Counted from the first letter of the stretch, positions 1-7,705 are shown. The stretch: DNA of 11,873 nt from Planctomycetota bacterium (GCA_026692885.1 JAPLNJ010001158.1:1-11873); one strand, 5' to 3'. A program made the numbers and translations. The notes: a model not told the origin generated them from the letters alone.

Positions 1-28
1 AGGCACTGTGGAGTCAGTCGCAACCGTT

Positions 29-47
29 GCTCGAAATATTTTTGAGC
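29..47 (-). terminator. Possible hairpin after the beta-helix/CBM9 gene
   Basis: An 8-bp stem (29-36 with 40-47, one G:T wobble) closes a 3-base loop. It lies 19 bases beyond the stop codon of the minus-strand gene that ends at 66. There is no T-tract after it on the minus strand, so a role as an intrinsic terminator is only a guess from its position. Confidence 0.2.
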
Positions 48-65
48 GGCGACGCCCTCACATCT

Positions 66-1757
66 CTATTCGAACACCGCCCGGGCCCCGGACTCAGGCG
101 GATTGAACACGCCGAACGTGGCGGGCCAGGCGATGAAATTCTGAATGTCCGTGCCCGGCGTGTCATTGTCGTTGAGCATGAAGCCCAGCCAGAACCACTT
201 GCTTGACTCTGCCGACGGGATGATCTTCTCGTCGCCCTGGTAGGTGCTCTCGTCCAAGGGCAGCTTGAATTCGATCACGTACCCCGGACTCTTCGCCAGA
301 TCCACCCCGTAGATCCCTTCGATGTACTGCCGCTCGGGAATGTCCTGCGCAGTATCGAAAGTCCGGATGACCCGCGGGGCCTTGGCCGGGTCGAGATCTA
401 GGTCGAGCTTCTGGAAGAAAAACCGATTCCGCATGAACAACGCCCCTTTGTCCGTCGTCCGCGCCAGATTGAAGCCAAAGCCGGGCAAGAAGCCATTGAT
501 GCAGAACTGGAGCGAGTCGGCCTGATAGAATCGATTCGCCGGCTGATGGAAGCTGACGACGTCGTCGAAGACAATCGCCGAGCCGTATAAGTCGCGGCCA
601 TGGTAGCCCAGGCGAATCACGCCGCTGCAGTCAGCCGGACCGTCAATTTTGCCGAAGCTGTTCTGCGGCAACAGCAGGATCTGCGGCGGGAAGCCACGCC
701 ACTTCTGTAAGTTGCCGTCGATCGTCAGGGGACCGGAAAGTCTCTTGATGATGATTTCCGGCGCCGGAGCTTTCCCAAAAGGTGGATGCAGGAGCGGCCT
801 GCGATAGGCCAACTCGCGGGCCTTCGTCGGGCTCAGCGCCACGGGCACGCGGCTCTTCCGCACGGCGTCCACTTGCCGTACGGTCAGCCAGTGGTGGCAG
901 TTCGTCATATAGTCGCCGATGAGCAGTTGCACCTGGCCATCGTCGCTGCGGACCGCCGACCACTCCTGCGGATGATCGACCCAGAAGCCGCTCCAGTTCG
1001 CCGTCGCGGGCAAGCCGAACCGGCCCAGTTCCAGACCATCGCTGTCCAGGGCAAAGAATTCGCATTGATGCCCCCAACTGGACAGGATCACATTCGGAAA
1101 GACCTCCAAGCCTTGAATCGGCGAGTAGTCGTTCGTGGTCCGCAGCCAGCGCAACGTGCCGTCGGAATTCCACCGTGCCAGATCGGTCGCCCCGCTGTTG
1201 CTCAGCCCCATCCCCTGCGGCGTATGTCGCAGGTTGAGGCCGGCGCAAAGGCCCCCGTCCTGCGCTACGAACTTGGCTGTCGAGGTGCAGCGCAGGTCCT
1301 CGTTCTTGTCGGCAAAGTACGGGCTGGGAACAATCGGGTCCTGCGGGGCGAGCACCCGGTCCTTCCGGAACTCGTACAGCGGCACGCCGCGTCCATCGAG
1401 GCCCTTGAGCCGCCAGATCAGGGCCAGCTGGTGTCCCGAATGATAGACCGTCCCGTCCGGGTTGACGAACATGAATCGCCCGGACAGGCTGTTCGTCACC
1501 GGCTTGCCTTCGGTGTCCAGAACCGGAGTGCCCGGCGCGTCCTGCTCGTCGATCTGCCCGTCGTTATTCGTATCCGTCGCCAGGAGATAGCCGCCGGCGG
1601 GATTCGGTTTGTACACCGCCACCGCCCGGACTACGGGGTTGTCGTAGCTGGCAAACACGATCCAGTCCCCGGCGTTCTTCTCCGAAGCCTGGCAGGTGAA
1701 GACGCCGAAGTTCTTACCTTGGGCTCGGAAGAACCCGCGCAGGCTGGGTTGCGTCAT
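66..1757 (-). CDS. C-terminal half of a split exported protein: propeller part, EF-hand-like loop, CBM9-like domain
   Basis: A 563-codon frame counted from the ATG at 1757, but probably not an independent gene. It has no signal peptide and no Shine-Dalgarno sequence before that ATG. It overlaps the upstream minus-strand gene by 44 bases, and its frame stays open back to a TGA at 1782-1784, reading sensibly before the ATG. Residues 1-330 are beta-rich, with WxxDG-like and aromatic motifs that look like a continuation of the beta-propeller at the end of the upstream frame. A calcium-loop-like DTNNDGQIDEQD sits at residues 62-73. Residues about 341-563 resemble a CBM9-like / DOMON-type carbohydrate-binding domain, with an IDGNLQKW opening and a closing segment with LNDNDTPG, WPATFG and a terminal AVFE. 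Function is unknown; binding of an extracellular sugar is an inference from the fold. Most likely the 3' part of one gene spanning 66-3351. Confidence 0.7.
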   Translation of the reverse strand: MTQPSLRGFFRAQGKNFGVFTCQASEKNAGDWIVFASYDNPVVRAVAVYKPNPAGGYLLATDTNNDGQIDEQDAPGTPVLDTEGKPVTNSLSGRFMFVNPDGTVYHSGHQLALIWRLKGLDGRGVPLYEFRKDRVLAPQDPIVPSPYFADKNEDLRCTSTAKFVAQDGGLCAGLNLRHTPQGMGLSNSGATDLARWNSDGTLRWLRTTNDYSPIQGLEVFPNVILSSWGHQCEFFALDSDGLELGRFGLPATANWSGFWVDHPQEWSAVRSDDGQVQLLIGDYMTNCHHWLTVRQVDAVRKSRVPVALSPTKARELAYRRPLLHPPFGKAPAPEIIIKRLSGPLTIDGNLQKWRGFPPQILLLPQNSFGKIDGPADCSGVIRLGYHGRDLYGSAIVFDDVVSFHQPANRFYQADSLQFCINGFLPGFGFNLARTTDKGALFMRNRFFFQKLDLDLDPAKAPRVIRTFDTAQDIPERQYIEGIYGVDLAKSPGYVIEFKLPLDESTYQGDEKIIPSAESSKWFWLGFMLNDNDTPGTDIQNFIAWPATFGVFNPPESGARAVFE

Positions 1758-3351
1758 CGGCGGCAGGCCCCAGTAGGTATCTCAGGCTATCGACGGTGGC
1801 GAACAGCACCTGGTCGACCTCCGCGTCGGCGGCGTAGAGCTTGCCGCCGAGTTCCGCGAGGCCGCCCAGGTACTGGCTCCGGAACTTCCCCTTGAGGTTC
1901 ACGCACAGACGTCCGTCGGATCTCGCGATGGGCGTGCCGGTAGCCGGATCGATCCGGTACAGGTCGACACTCTTGTCCGCCCCGTTCCGGGCCAGGTAGA
2001 TGCGGCCTGCTCCATCCAGGCACAGCCCGGTGCTGTCGGCGGATCCCTCAAACACCCAACGAGCTTTGCCCGTGGCGGGGTCGCCCAGACGTAGGTTGAT
2101 ATGCCGCTCACTCCAGCCAGACGCCGTCAGCAGCTGGTTGTCCGGCGTGTAGGCGACCAGCCCGACGTGAATCGAGTCCGACTCATCAGCCGTCGGACCC
2201 GCGCCGGCATTGGCTGCCATGCCCCGGTAAATCCAATCGACCTGGCTTTCGACCACCCGGAGTTCATAGTTCCCCGGCGGGATTGGCCGCCCGAACAGGT
2301 CGCGCGTCGGCAGCGTGAACCCGTAGACCCCCTTTTTCAGCGGCAACCCCTGAAACAGATACGAAACCGCCCGGTTGTCCGGCGTAAACACCCCGGCACT
2401 TTTCAGCCCTTCGTCGGCAGCGATCTGAAACTGACCGTCGGCAGGCCGTGCCGGCATGTCCGGAGCTTCGAAAACACCCAGGTCATAGGCCCCGGCCCGG
2501 GGCTGGCCGTCCAAATCGGTGAGCGGAGCCTTGTGCCCGGCCAATTCGGGCACGCCCCAGTCGGCCGTCACGATCCGCGAGGGATTCCAGCTCAGCGTCG
2601 TGACCGGATGGAAGTCGTTCTTGTGGGGGTTCGCGAAGTCCACGTTCAGCTGCACGCTGTGGGCGTCCAGTCCGCCCGTAACATCGCGCCAGGTGGGCAG
2701 CGAGGGCCGCTGCAACTGGCCTTCCAGCTTTCCGATCGTGAGCGCCACGTACAGGTTGTAGTCCAACGCCAGATTTCGGTTCTCGCCCCCCACCACAACG
2801 CCGGTTCCCGCGTGGACCACGACGTTATTGAAAACCGCCGTGTCCGTCGCTTGCGACACGCTCAGCCCACAGGCATCGGCCGTGAACACGGTGCAATTGG
2901 CCACCGTCGAGCGGCGTGCTTGGTTGAGCGAAATACCGATCAGCGCTCGAGCGACGATGACATTCTCGATGGTGGCCTGGTCGACCTGCCCGGCCCGGAT
3001 GCCGGTGGTGCCGCCCACGATTAGGACGCGGCGAACGGCCACGTCCTCCGCCGCGGACATATCGATGCCGACCCCGCTGCTCGTCACGCTCAGGTTCTCC
3101 ACGCGCGCCCCCTTGCCTGTGAGCTTGACCGCGACGGCAGCCCCGCGGGCCTCGATGACGGTTCGTTGGCAGCCGGCGCCGCGCAACGTTACGCCCGGAG
3201 GTACGGTGAAGCCGCCGGCAAACGTCCCGGCCGGCAATTCGACAACGGCGCCAGGCCTAGCCTGGGCCAGTTCGGCCAGATCCGCGCTGAGCGCAACACG
3301 ACACAGGAACACGGCGAACACGGCAGCGAGTAAGGTTTGGCGGTGGGACAT
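1714..3351 (-). CDS. N-terminal half of a split exported protein: parallel beta-helix, FlgD-like Ig, beta-propeller
   Basis: A 545-codon frame. The ATG at 3351 is preceded by AGGA at a spacing of 7 bases. Residues 1-22 form a signal peptide (hydrophobic LLAAVFAVFL, cleavage near ALSA/D), so the product is exported. Residues about 45-210 show short beta repeats typical of a right-handed parallel beta-helix (pectate-lyase-like or NosD-like), ending with the usual LDGQPRAGAYDLG segment near 280-292. Residues about 315-368 resemble a FlgD Ig-like domain (GRPIPPGNYELRV). Residues 385-530 look like propeller blades (AGRIYLARN, GKLYAADAEVDQVLFATV). The last residues, after about position 525, turn Pro/Arg-rich and lose this pattern just where the downstream frame takes over, the mark of a frameshift. 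The full protein would be about 1,094 aa. A role in binding or processing surface polysaccharide is an inference; no catalytic motif is visible. Confidence 0.75.
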   Translation of the reverse strand: MSHRQTLLAAVFAVFLCRVALSADLAELAQARPGAVVELPAGTFAGGFTVPPGVTLRGAGCQRTVIEARGAAVAVKLTGKGARVENLSVTSSGVGIDMSAAEDVAVRRVLIVGGTTGIRAGQVDQATIENVIVARALIGISLNQARRSTVANCTVFTADACGLSVSQATDTAVFNNVVVHAGTGVVVGGENRNLALDYNLYVALTIGKLEGQLQRPSLPTWRDVTGGLDAHSVQLNVDFANPHKNDFHPVTTLSWNPSRIVTADWGVPELAGHKAPLTDLDGQPRAGAYDLGVFEAPDMPARPADGQFQIAADEGLKSAGVFTPDNRAVSYLFQGLPLKKGVYGFTLPTRDLFGRPIPPGNYELRVVESQVDWIYRGMAANAGAGPTADESDSIHVGLVAYTPDNQLLTASGWSERHINLRLGDPATGKARWVFEGSADSTGLCLDGAGRIYLARNGADKSVDLYRIDPATGTPIARSDGRLCVNLKGKFRSQYLGGLAELGGKLYAADAEVDQVLFATVDSLRYLLGPAADDATQPARVLPSPR

Positions 3352-3474
3352 AGGAAAATCCTGTCGAGGGTGATGCAGGGAAGCCCGCGAGCCAATATAC
3401 CGGCCCGTCAGTCGCGTGGGGAAGCCGTCGGGCCAGTCCGCAGGGCTGTCTCGGCGAAACGACGCGCGAGCCGC

Positions 3475-3682
3475 TCAGTGACGCATCGTGGGTTTAGGAA
3501 TTGGCGGCGGCGGCTTCGTGTGATGCTTCGAGCGTGCCCTGGGGCCACGTGGGCGGCGATTGGACCATTTTCTGCCGGATCCGATCCCGGTTGCCTCCAG
3601 ATTGATCGTGAACCACGTGGAGCCCGCCTTGCTGAGCGGTTCGAACAGCGGCTTGATGTAGCTCTGCTTGTCCCCCTTGCAT
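3475..3682 (-). pseudogene. Small unknown reading frame, broken at a run of five G
   Basis: From an ATG at 3682 the frame leaves its coding-like continuation after three codons because of GGGGG at 3672-3676. Removing one G gives a continuous frame of about 68 codons, beginning MQGDKQSYIKPLFEPL and ending in a basic, proline-rich tail with a TGA at 3475-3477. The first 30 codons after the indel have strong C/G preference at the third position and a balanced amino-acid mix, unlike a random shadow frame. I do not recognise the family. It could be a real small gene with an error or mutation, or a remnant of a larger gene whose 5' part was replaced by the adjacent palindromic repeat. Confidence 0.3.
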
Positions 3683-3695
3683 CGGCCGCAAAATA

Positions 3696-3739
3696 ACTCC
3701 CTCGCCCCGGTACTCCGGGGAGAGGGTTGGGGTGAGGGG
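3696..3739. repeat. REP-like palindromic intergenic repeat
   Basis: Arms at 3699-3710 and 3715-3726 pair over 12 bp with one mismatch around a TACT loop, followed by a GGTTGGGGTGAGGGG tail. On the minus strand this gives the CCCTCACCCCAACCCTCTCCCCGG type of sequence that recurs between genes in many GC-rich bacteria and yields spurious LTPTLSPxxGEG peptides. It lies about 60 bases after the glnA stop and could also end that transcript, although only a short T-rich stretch (ATTTTG) follows. Confidence 0.6.
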
Positions 3740-3785
3740 CAATACGGCAAATCGGGAAGCTCGTCTGGACGGTGAGTATAGCCCA

Positions 3786-5213
3786 CTAGGTATCGTAGTA
3801 CAGGCAGAACTCGTACGGGTGCGGACGGAGACGGACCGCAGCGGCCTCCTGCTCGCGCTTGTAGGCGATCCAGGTCTCGATCACGTCCTTGGTGAAGACC
3901 TCACCGCGGAGCAAGTAGTCGTGGTCCTGCGCCAGCACATCGAGCGCCTCGTCGAGCGAACCGGGCGTCTGCGGAATGTTGGCGCGCTCTTCCGGATCGA
4001 GATCGCACAAGTCCTTGTCCAGCGGCTCGCCCGGATGGATCTTGTTCTGAATGCCGTCGAGGGCCGCCATGCAAATGGCGGAGAACGCCAAGTACGGATT
4101 GCCGCTCGGGTCCGGGCAGCGGAACTCGATCCGCTTCGCCTTCGGGCTCGGGCTGACCATCGGAATGCGGCAACAGGCCGACCGATGGCGTTGCGAGTAG
4201 ACCAGATTGACCGGCGCTTCATAACCCGGCGTTTCGTAACCCGGCACCAGTCGCTTGTAGCTGTTGGTGGTGGGGTTGGTGAAGGCCAGCAGCGACCGCG
4301 CGTGCTTCAGCAGGCCGCCAATTGCGAAGATTGCCGTGTCGCTGAGGCCCGCGTAGCCGCTGCCGGCAAACAACGGCTGCCCGTCCTTCCAGATCGAAAA
4401 ATGCGTAGGCATGCCGGAGCCGTTGTCACCGAAAATCGGCTTGGGCATGAAGGTGACCGTCTTGTTGTGCTTCTTGGCCACGTTCTTTAACACGTACTTG
4501 CAGATCAACACGTTGTCGGCCATCCTCACCAACGGCGAGAACCGCAGGGCGATTTCCGACTTCCCCGCGGTGGCGACTTCGTGATGCTGAGCCTCGACCT
4601 CGATGCCGCAGTCAATCAGCGTCTGCATCATTTCGTGGCGGATGTCCAGCAACTGATCCGCCGCCGGAACCGGGCAACAACCTTCCCTGTAGCGCAGCTT
4701 CTGGCCCAGGTTAGGGTTCTCGGCTCGGCCCCGGTTCCACTCGCCTTCGATCCTGTCGATGTGGTAGTAGCCCTCGTGAGCCTTCTGGTCAAAACGTACG
4801 TCGTCGAAAATGAAGAACTCCAGTTTCGGACCGCAATACGCGGTGTCGCCAACGCCGGTGCTCCGCAGGTAGTTCACCGTCTTGCGGGCAATGTTCCGCG
4901 GGTCGCGGCTGTAATCCTCGCGCGTGATCGGATCCTGGATGTTGCAAATCATCACGAGCGTGGGCAGCGCGGTGAACGGATCCAAGAACGCCGTTTCCGG
5001 TTGCGGCAGGACGAGCAGGTCGCTCTTGTTGATCGCCTGCCAACCGCGGATACTCGATCCGTCGAAGCCCCGGCCTTCGTCAAACACATCCTCGGTGAGC
5101 GCTTTCACGGGAATGGTGAAGTGCTGCCACAACCCTGGGAAAGCCATGAACCGCAGGTCCACCGCCTTCACGTCTTTTTCGCGACACAGCTTCAATACGT
5201 CTTTCGGAGTCAA
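3786..5213 (-). CDS. glnA: Type I glutamine synthetase, with altered active-site residues
   Basis: Family reaction: ATP-dependent amidation of glutamate with ammonia in the cytoplasm. I chose the TTG at 5213 because it gives MTPKDVLKLCREKDVKAVDLRF, the usual start of this family, behind an AAGGGAG at a spacing of 9 bases. The product is 475 aa, the normal length. Kept motifs (Salmonella numbering, by motif and from memory): GFDGSS (D50), E131, HHEVATAG (H211, E212) and E220, GDNGSG (N264), KRLVPGYE (R321, E327), R339, R344, RIEFR (E357, R359), and a C-terminal HPYEFCLYYDT. Changed: GPEPE is GPKLE (E129 to K), GYFPVP is GCCPVP (Y179 to C), GSGMH is GSGMP (H269 to P), and LYDL is LCDL (adenylylation Y397 to C). 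Five residues are duplicated at the E327 flap (GYETPGYEAP). The family call is certain, but normal catalytic activity is doubtful. It is transcribed alone, divergently from the surface-protein gene. Confidence 0.93.
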   Translation of the reverse strand: MTPKDVLKLCREKDVKAVDLRFMAFPGLWQHFTIPVKALTEDVFDEGRGFDGSSIRGWQAINKSDLLVLPQPETAFLDPFTALPTLVMICNIQDPITREDYSRDPRNIARKTVNYLRSTGVGDTAYCGPKLEFFIFDDVRFDQKAHEGYYHIDRIEGEWNRGRAENPNLGQKLRYREGCCPVPAADQLLDIRHEMMQTLIDCGIEVEAQHHEVATAGKSEIALRFSPLVRMADNVLICKYVLKNVAKKHNKTVTFMPKPIFGDNGSGMPTHFSIWKDGQPLFAGSGYAGLSDTAIFAIGGLLKHARSLLAFTNPTTNSYKRLVPGYETPGYEAPVNLVYSQRHRSACCRIPMVSPSPKAKRIEFRCPDPSGNPYLAFSAICMAALDGIQNKIHPGEPLDKDLCDLDPEERANIPQTPGSLDEALDVLAQDHDYLLRGEVFTKDVIETWIAYKREQEAAAVRLRPHPYEFCLYYDT

Positions 5214-5794
5214 TGCGACAATCTCCCTTGACACAAGTACCACCAAAAGGAGCTGCTGATCGCTCCCCATGTCCCAAACACCGGTCCAATCGTCGTCCAC
5301 CCACCACACACGCTCTGCGAAGGGATGCTCCCGGCCTGTGCCTGGAATCCGCGTTACGCCGCGGAGAAACTGGTGCGTCGGGTACGCGAGTTACGCAAGA
5401 AAGGGGCCAGATGTCTGCTAAGAACCTAACCTTAACAGCCTTAAGTGATAGCAAATAAACGGTTTACGAGTCAATTTCAAAACGATTTCAAACTCCAAAA
5501 ACAGCCGAAGTTGCATGGTTTCTGAGCAAGTTACGACTATGGATCATGCAGAAACCGCCAAATGTGCCAACGACGACAGACGGCATTGATCGGAACGTCG
5601 CATGGCAGGCCGCCGGCCCGACTACGCGGGCGGCTGTGATTGAGTTAACATGGGCTGATCTTCCGCGACATCCGGAAGCGCGCCGATCTTAGCAAAGATA
5701 TGGACCTTTCGGTCCCGACATATAGTCTTAAGGATTAGGGCTGCGTTCGTACTGTAATGCCCTGAATAGATGCCTGCCTCCGTTGAGGGATCGA
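5214..5794. other. Divergent intergenic region between glnA and the FG-GAP/dockerin gene
   Basis: A 581-base gap. The part nearest glnA (5214-5400) is GC-rich leader. Positions 5411-5560 are clearly AT-rich and hold a promoter-like pair for glnA. An 8-bp inverted repeat (5517-5524 with 5549-5556) surrounds a 24-base loop. Smaller hairpins occur at 5612-5634 (one bulge) and 5702-5715 (5-bp stem, TTTC loop); the latter lies in the presumed leader of the plus-strand gene. No coding region is convincing here. Confidence 0.5.
5445..5492 (-). promoter_or_regulatory. Candidate glnA promoter with an 11-bp direct repeat
   Basis: On the minus strand, TTGACT (5469-5474) and TATCAC (5445-5450) are separated by 18 bases, a fair sigma-70-type match. 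Just upstream the octamer TTTGAAAT occurs twice (5485-5492 and 5474-5481) with a period of 11 bp, one helical turn, the second copy touching the -35 hexamer. That spacing suits a regulator or UP-like contact. The leader to the TTG start would be about 225 bases. Planctomycete promoter rules are poorly known, so this is tentative. Confidence 0.35.
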
Positions 5795-7705
5795 ATGATG
5801 ACCAAACTCCCACCCCACAAGACGGCTTCTCGCAAGAGGTCGCAAGGAAAGGGAACGCCTCGCCGAACGGTGCGATGGTTGCACGGTGAAGTCCTCGAAT
5901 CGCGGCAGCTGTTGAGTGTCGCCGCTTGGCTGGCGGAAGGCGAGACGTGCGGTCCTGTCACCGACCCCGGAACCGGGAGTTCGACCGAAGACACCTCGAC
6001 CCCCAACGCCGGAGATAATTCTCTTCCGACCTACGGTCCCACGCTGCCCAACCTGAATCCGGTCGTGGCGCAAGTGGGCATTTCGTCAGCGCCGGTGCAG
6101 GCTCTGACCGTGACGTTTTCCCACGACGTGGCGGCGGCGGCGTTGATTGCCGACGGCTCAATAGTCTCGGCGGTATCGTTGGTGAACTTCCTGCGGGGGC
6201 CGGTCAGCCTGCAGGCGAACCAGTTCGCTTACGATCAGACCGCACGGAAACTGACGCTCACGCTCGACCAGCCGCTGCCCGCCGGGGGACTGGCCGACGG
6301 CCTCTACGAATTGCGCATCGATGGCAGCCAGTTCCAGGATACGGCTGGGCGGCTGCTCTGCGGCGGACAGGCGGGCCTCAGGTTCGAAATCCCGACTTTC
6401 GCGGCGCCCGCGGCGCTGCAGACCGATGGCGGCGATCTCCAGGTGGGCAGTTACTCCGTGCCTTCGCTGGCAGATTGGAACGGGGACGGCTTGCTCGACT
6501 TGATCGTCGGCGAGAAAACGGCGGCGGGTGAAGGCAAGCTACGCATCTACCTGAACTCCGGCACCAATCCGGCGCCGGTCTACCATTCGTTCCTGGTCGC
6601 GCAAAGTAGTACCGGAGGCGACCTGAGTGTGTCGGCCAGTGGCTGTCTGGGCGTGTTCCCCAGAGTCTTCGATTGGAACCGGGATGGCCGACAGGACTTG
6701 GTGTTGGGCCTGGCCGACGGTACCGTCCTGGTGGCCTTGAACGAGAACACGGTGGCGGATCCCCGCTTCGGCGTGCCGCTTTCCGTCCAGGTTGGGCCGA
6801 CCGGTGCGAAAACCGCCGTTGACGTCGGTGATCGGGCCACGCTCGCCATCGTCGACTGGAACGACGACGGCTGGTTCGATTTGGTGCTGGGCGGACTGGA
6901 CGGCAAAGTCCACGTGTTGATCAATGCCGCGTCTGCCGGTTTGCCCGATTTCCGCACGGATACGCTGCTGCTGGACGGAACGAGCACCCTGACGGCGCCC
7001 AGCGGACGCTCCGCGGTGGCGGTGGTGGACCTGAATGGTGACGGGCGCAAGGATCTTGTCTTGGGAAACACGGATGGCCAGTTGCTTTTCTTCGCCAATG
7101 TGGGGACCGATGCCACGCCTCTGTTTGCAGGATCTGAATTGCTCCAGGCAGACCACGCGGCGGTCGATCTGGCCGGCTCAGCGCGTTCACGTCCGTTCGT
7201 GGACGACGTGAACAAAGATGGCGTTCCGGACTTGCTGGTCGGTGCGGCGGACGGGTTGGTGCGGCTGTACTTGGGCTCCGCCAGTTCGGCTGCGGGATCG
7301 AGTCCGACGGTGGGCGATCCGGGCGGGACCTACGTGTACGCCTTTCGTGTCCAGCCGCTGGGCAATGCCAATCCCTGGCAGAATTCCGCCCATCCGCTGG
7401 ACGTGAACAACGACGGCCTGATCACTCCGTTGGACGCCTTGCTTGTGGCCAACTACATCAATGCCAACGGTTCGGGGGCTCTGACGTGGCCGGCGTTGGG
7501 TGCCAACTGTCCCCCGCCTTACCTGGACTGTGCTGGCGACTGGAACATCACGCCTCAGGACGCGCTGCTGGTGATCAACGACCTCAATACGCACGGTGCG
7601 CGGGCCGTGACGGCAGCTTCCGGCACGGACTGCGCAGACACGCCCGTCTGCACGCCCGCAGGCGAGGCCGAAGATCTGGAAGACACCCTGACGGCACTGC
7701 TGTGA
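5795..7705 (+). CDS. Large surface protein with planctomycete LExRxLLS signature, FG-GAP/VCBS repeats and dockerin-like tail
   Basis: I chose the ATG at 5795 because GAGGGA lies 4-9 bases before it; an in-frame TTG at 5783 is the alternative. The product has 636 aa. The basic N-terminus leads to LESRQLLS at residues 34-41, the signature at the head of many large planctomycete extracellular proteins, probably linked to export. Residues about 70-200 look like an Ig-like domain (VTFSHDVAA to LYELRIDGSQFQDTAG). Five FG-GAP/VCBS repeats follow near residues 226, 291, 353, 410 and 469, each with a DxNxDGxxD calcium-loop motif and an LVLG-type strand; this pattern is typical of a calcium-stabilised propeller. 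A dockerin-like pair occupies about 530-600: a good first loop (DVNNDGLITPLD) and a degenerate second one (DCAGDWNITPQD). There is no membrane anchor. A structural or adhesive surface role is an inference. The stop codon lies inside a repeat copy. Confidence 0.88.
   Translation: MMTKLPPHKTASRKRSQGKGTPRRTVRWLHGEVLESRQLLSVAAWLAEGETCGPVTDPGTGSSTEDTSTPNAGDNSLPTYGPTLPNLNPVVAQVGISSAPVQALTVTFSHDVAAAALIADGSIVSAVSLVNFLRGPVSLQANQFAYDQTARKLTLTLDQPLPAGGLADGLYELRIDGSQFQDTAGRLLCGGQAGLRFEIPTFAAPAALQTDGGDLQVGSYSVPSLADWNGDGLLDLIVGEKTAAGEGKLRIYLNSGTNPAPVYHSFLVAQSSTGGDLSVSASGCLGVFPRVFDWNRDGRQDLVLGLADGTVLVALNENTVADPRFGVPLSVQVGPTGAKTAVDVGDRATLAIVDWNDDGWFDLVLGGLDGKVHVLINAASAGLPDFRTDTLLLDGTSTLTAPSGRSAVAVVDLNGDGRKDLVLGNTDGQLLFFANVGTDATPLFAGSELLQADHAAVDLAGSARSRPFVDDVNKDGVPDLLVGAADGLVRLYLGSASSAAGSSPTVGDPGGTYVYAFRVQPLGNANPWQNSAHPLDVNNDGLITPLDALLVANYINANGSGALTWPALGANCPPPYLDCAGDWNITPQDALLVINDLNTHGARAVTAASGTDCADTPVCTPAGEAEDLEDTLTALL

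Larger units (their letters stand above)
3352..3785. other. Intergenic region between glnA and the beta-helix gene
   Basis: This 434-base gap holds a palindromic repeat near its glnA end (3696-3739) and the remains of a small minus-strand reading frame (3475-3682). Between 3352 and 3474 there is only the leader of the beta-helix gene. A TATATT lies about 50 bases upstream of its ATG on the minus strand, without a convincing -35 partner. No RNA gene was seen. Confidence 0.5.

Noticed and set aside
786..1895. A 369-codon plus-strand frame opposite the CBM9-like gene.
   Set aside because: Arg/Pro/Val/His-rich composition typical of an antisense frame in GC-rich DNA; the minus strand carries the recognisable domains.
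3732..5231. Long plus-strand frames opposite glnA (252 and 216 codons).
   Set aside because: Mirror frames of the well-identified glutamine synthetase; no domains.
5214..5309. A 32-residue N-terminal extension of GlnA from an ATG at 5309.
   Set aside because: The family begins at MTPKDVL, and the TTG at 5213 has its own Shine-Dalgarno sequence; the extension is unlike any GlnA start.
5411..5458. A 15-codon plus-strand mini-frame (MSAKNLTLTALSDSK) behind a purine-rich stretch.
   Set aside because: Too short, and it overlaps the likely glnA promoter on the other strand; nothing else supports translation.
5783..5794. TTG at 5783 as start of the FG-GAP/dockerin gene.
   Set aside because: The GAGGGA just after it is a ribosome site for the ATG at 5795.
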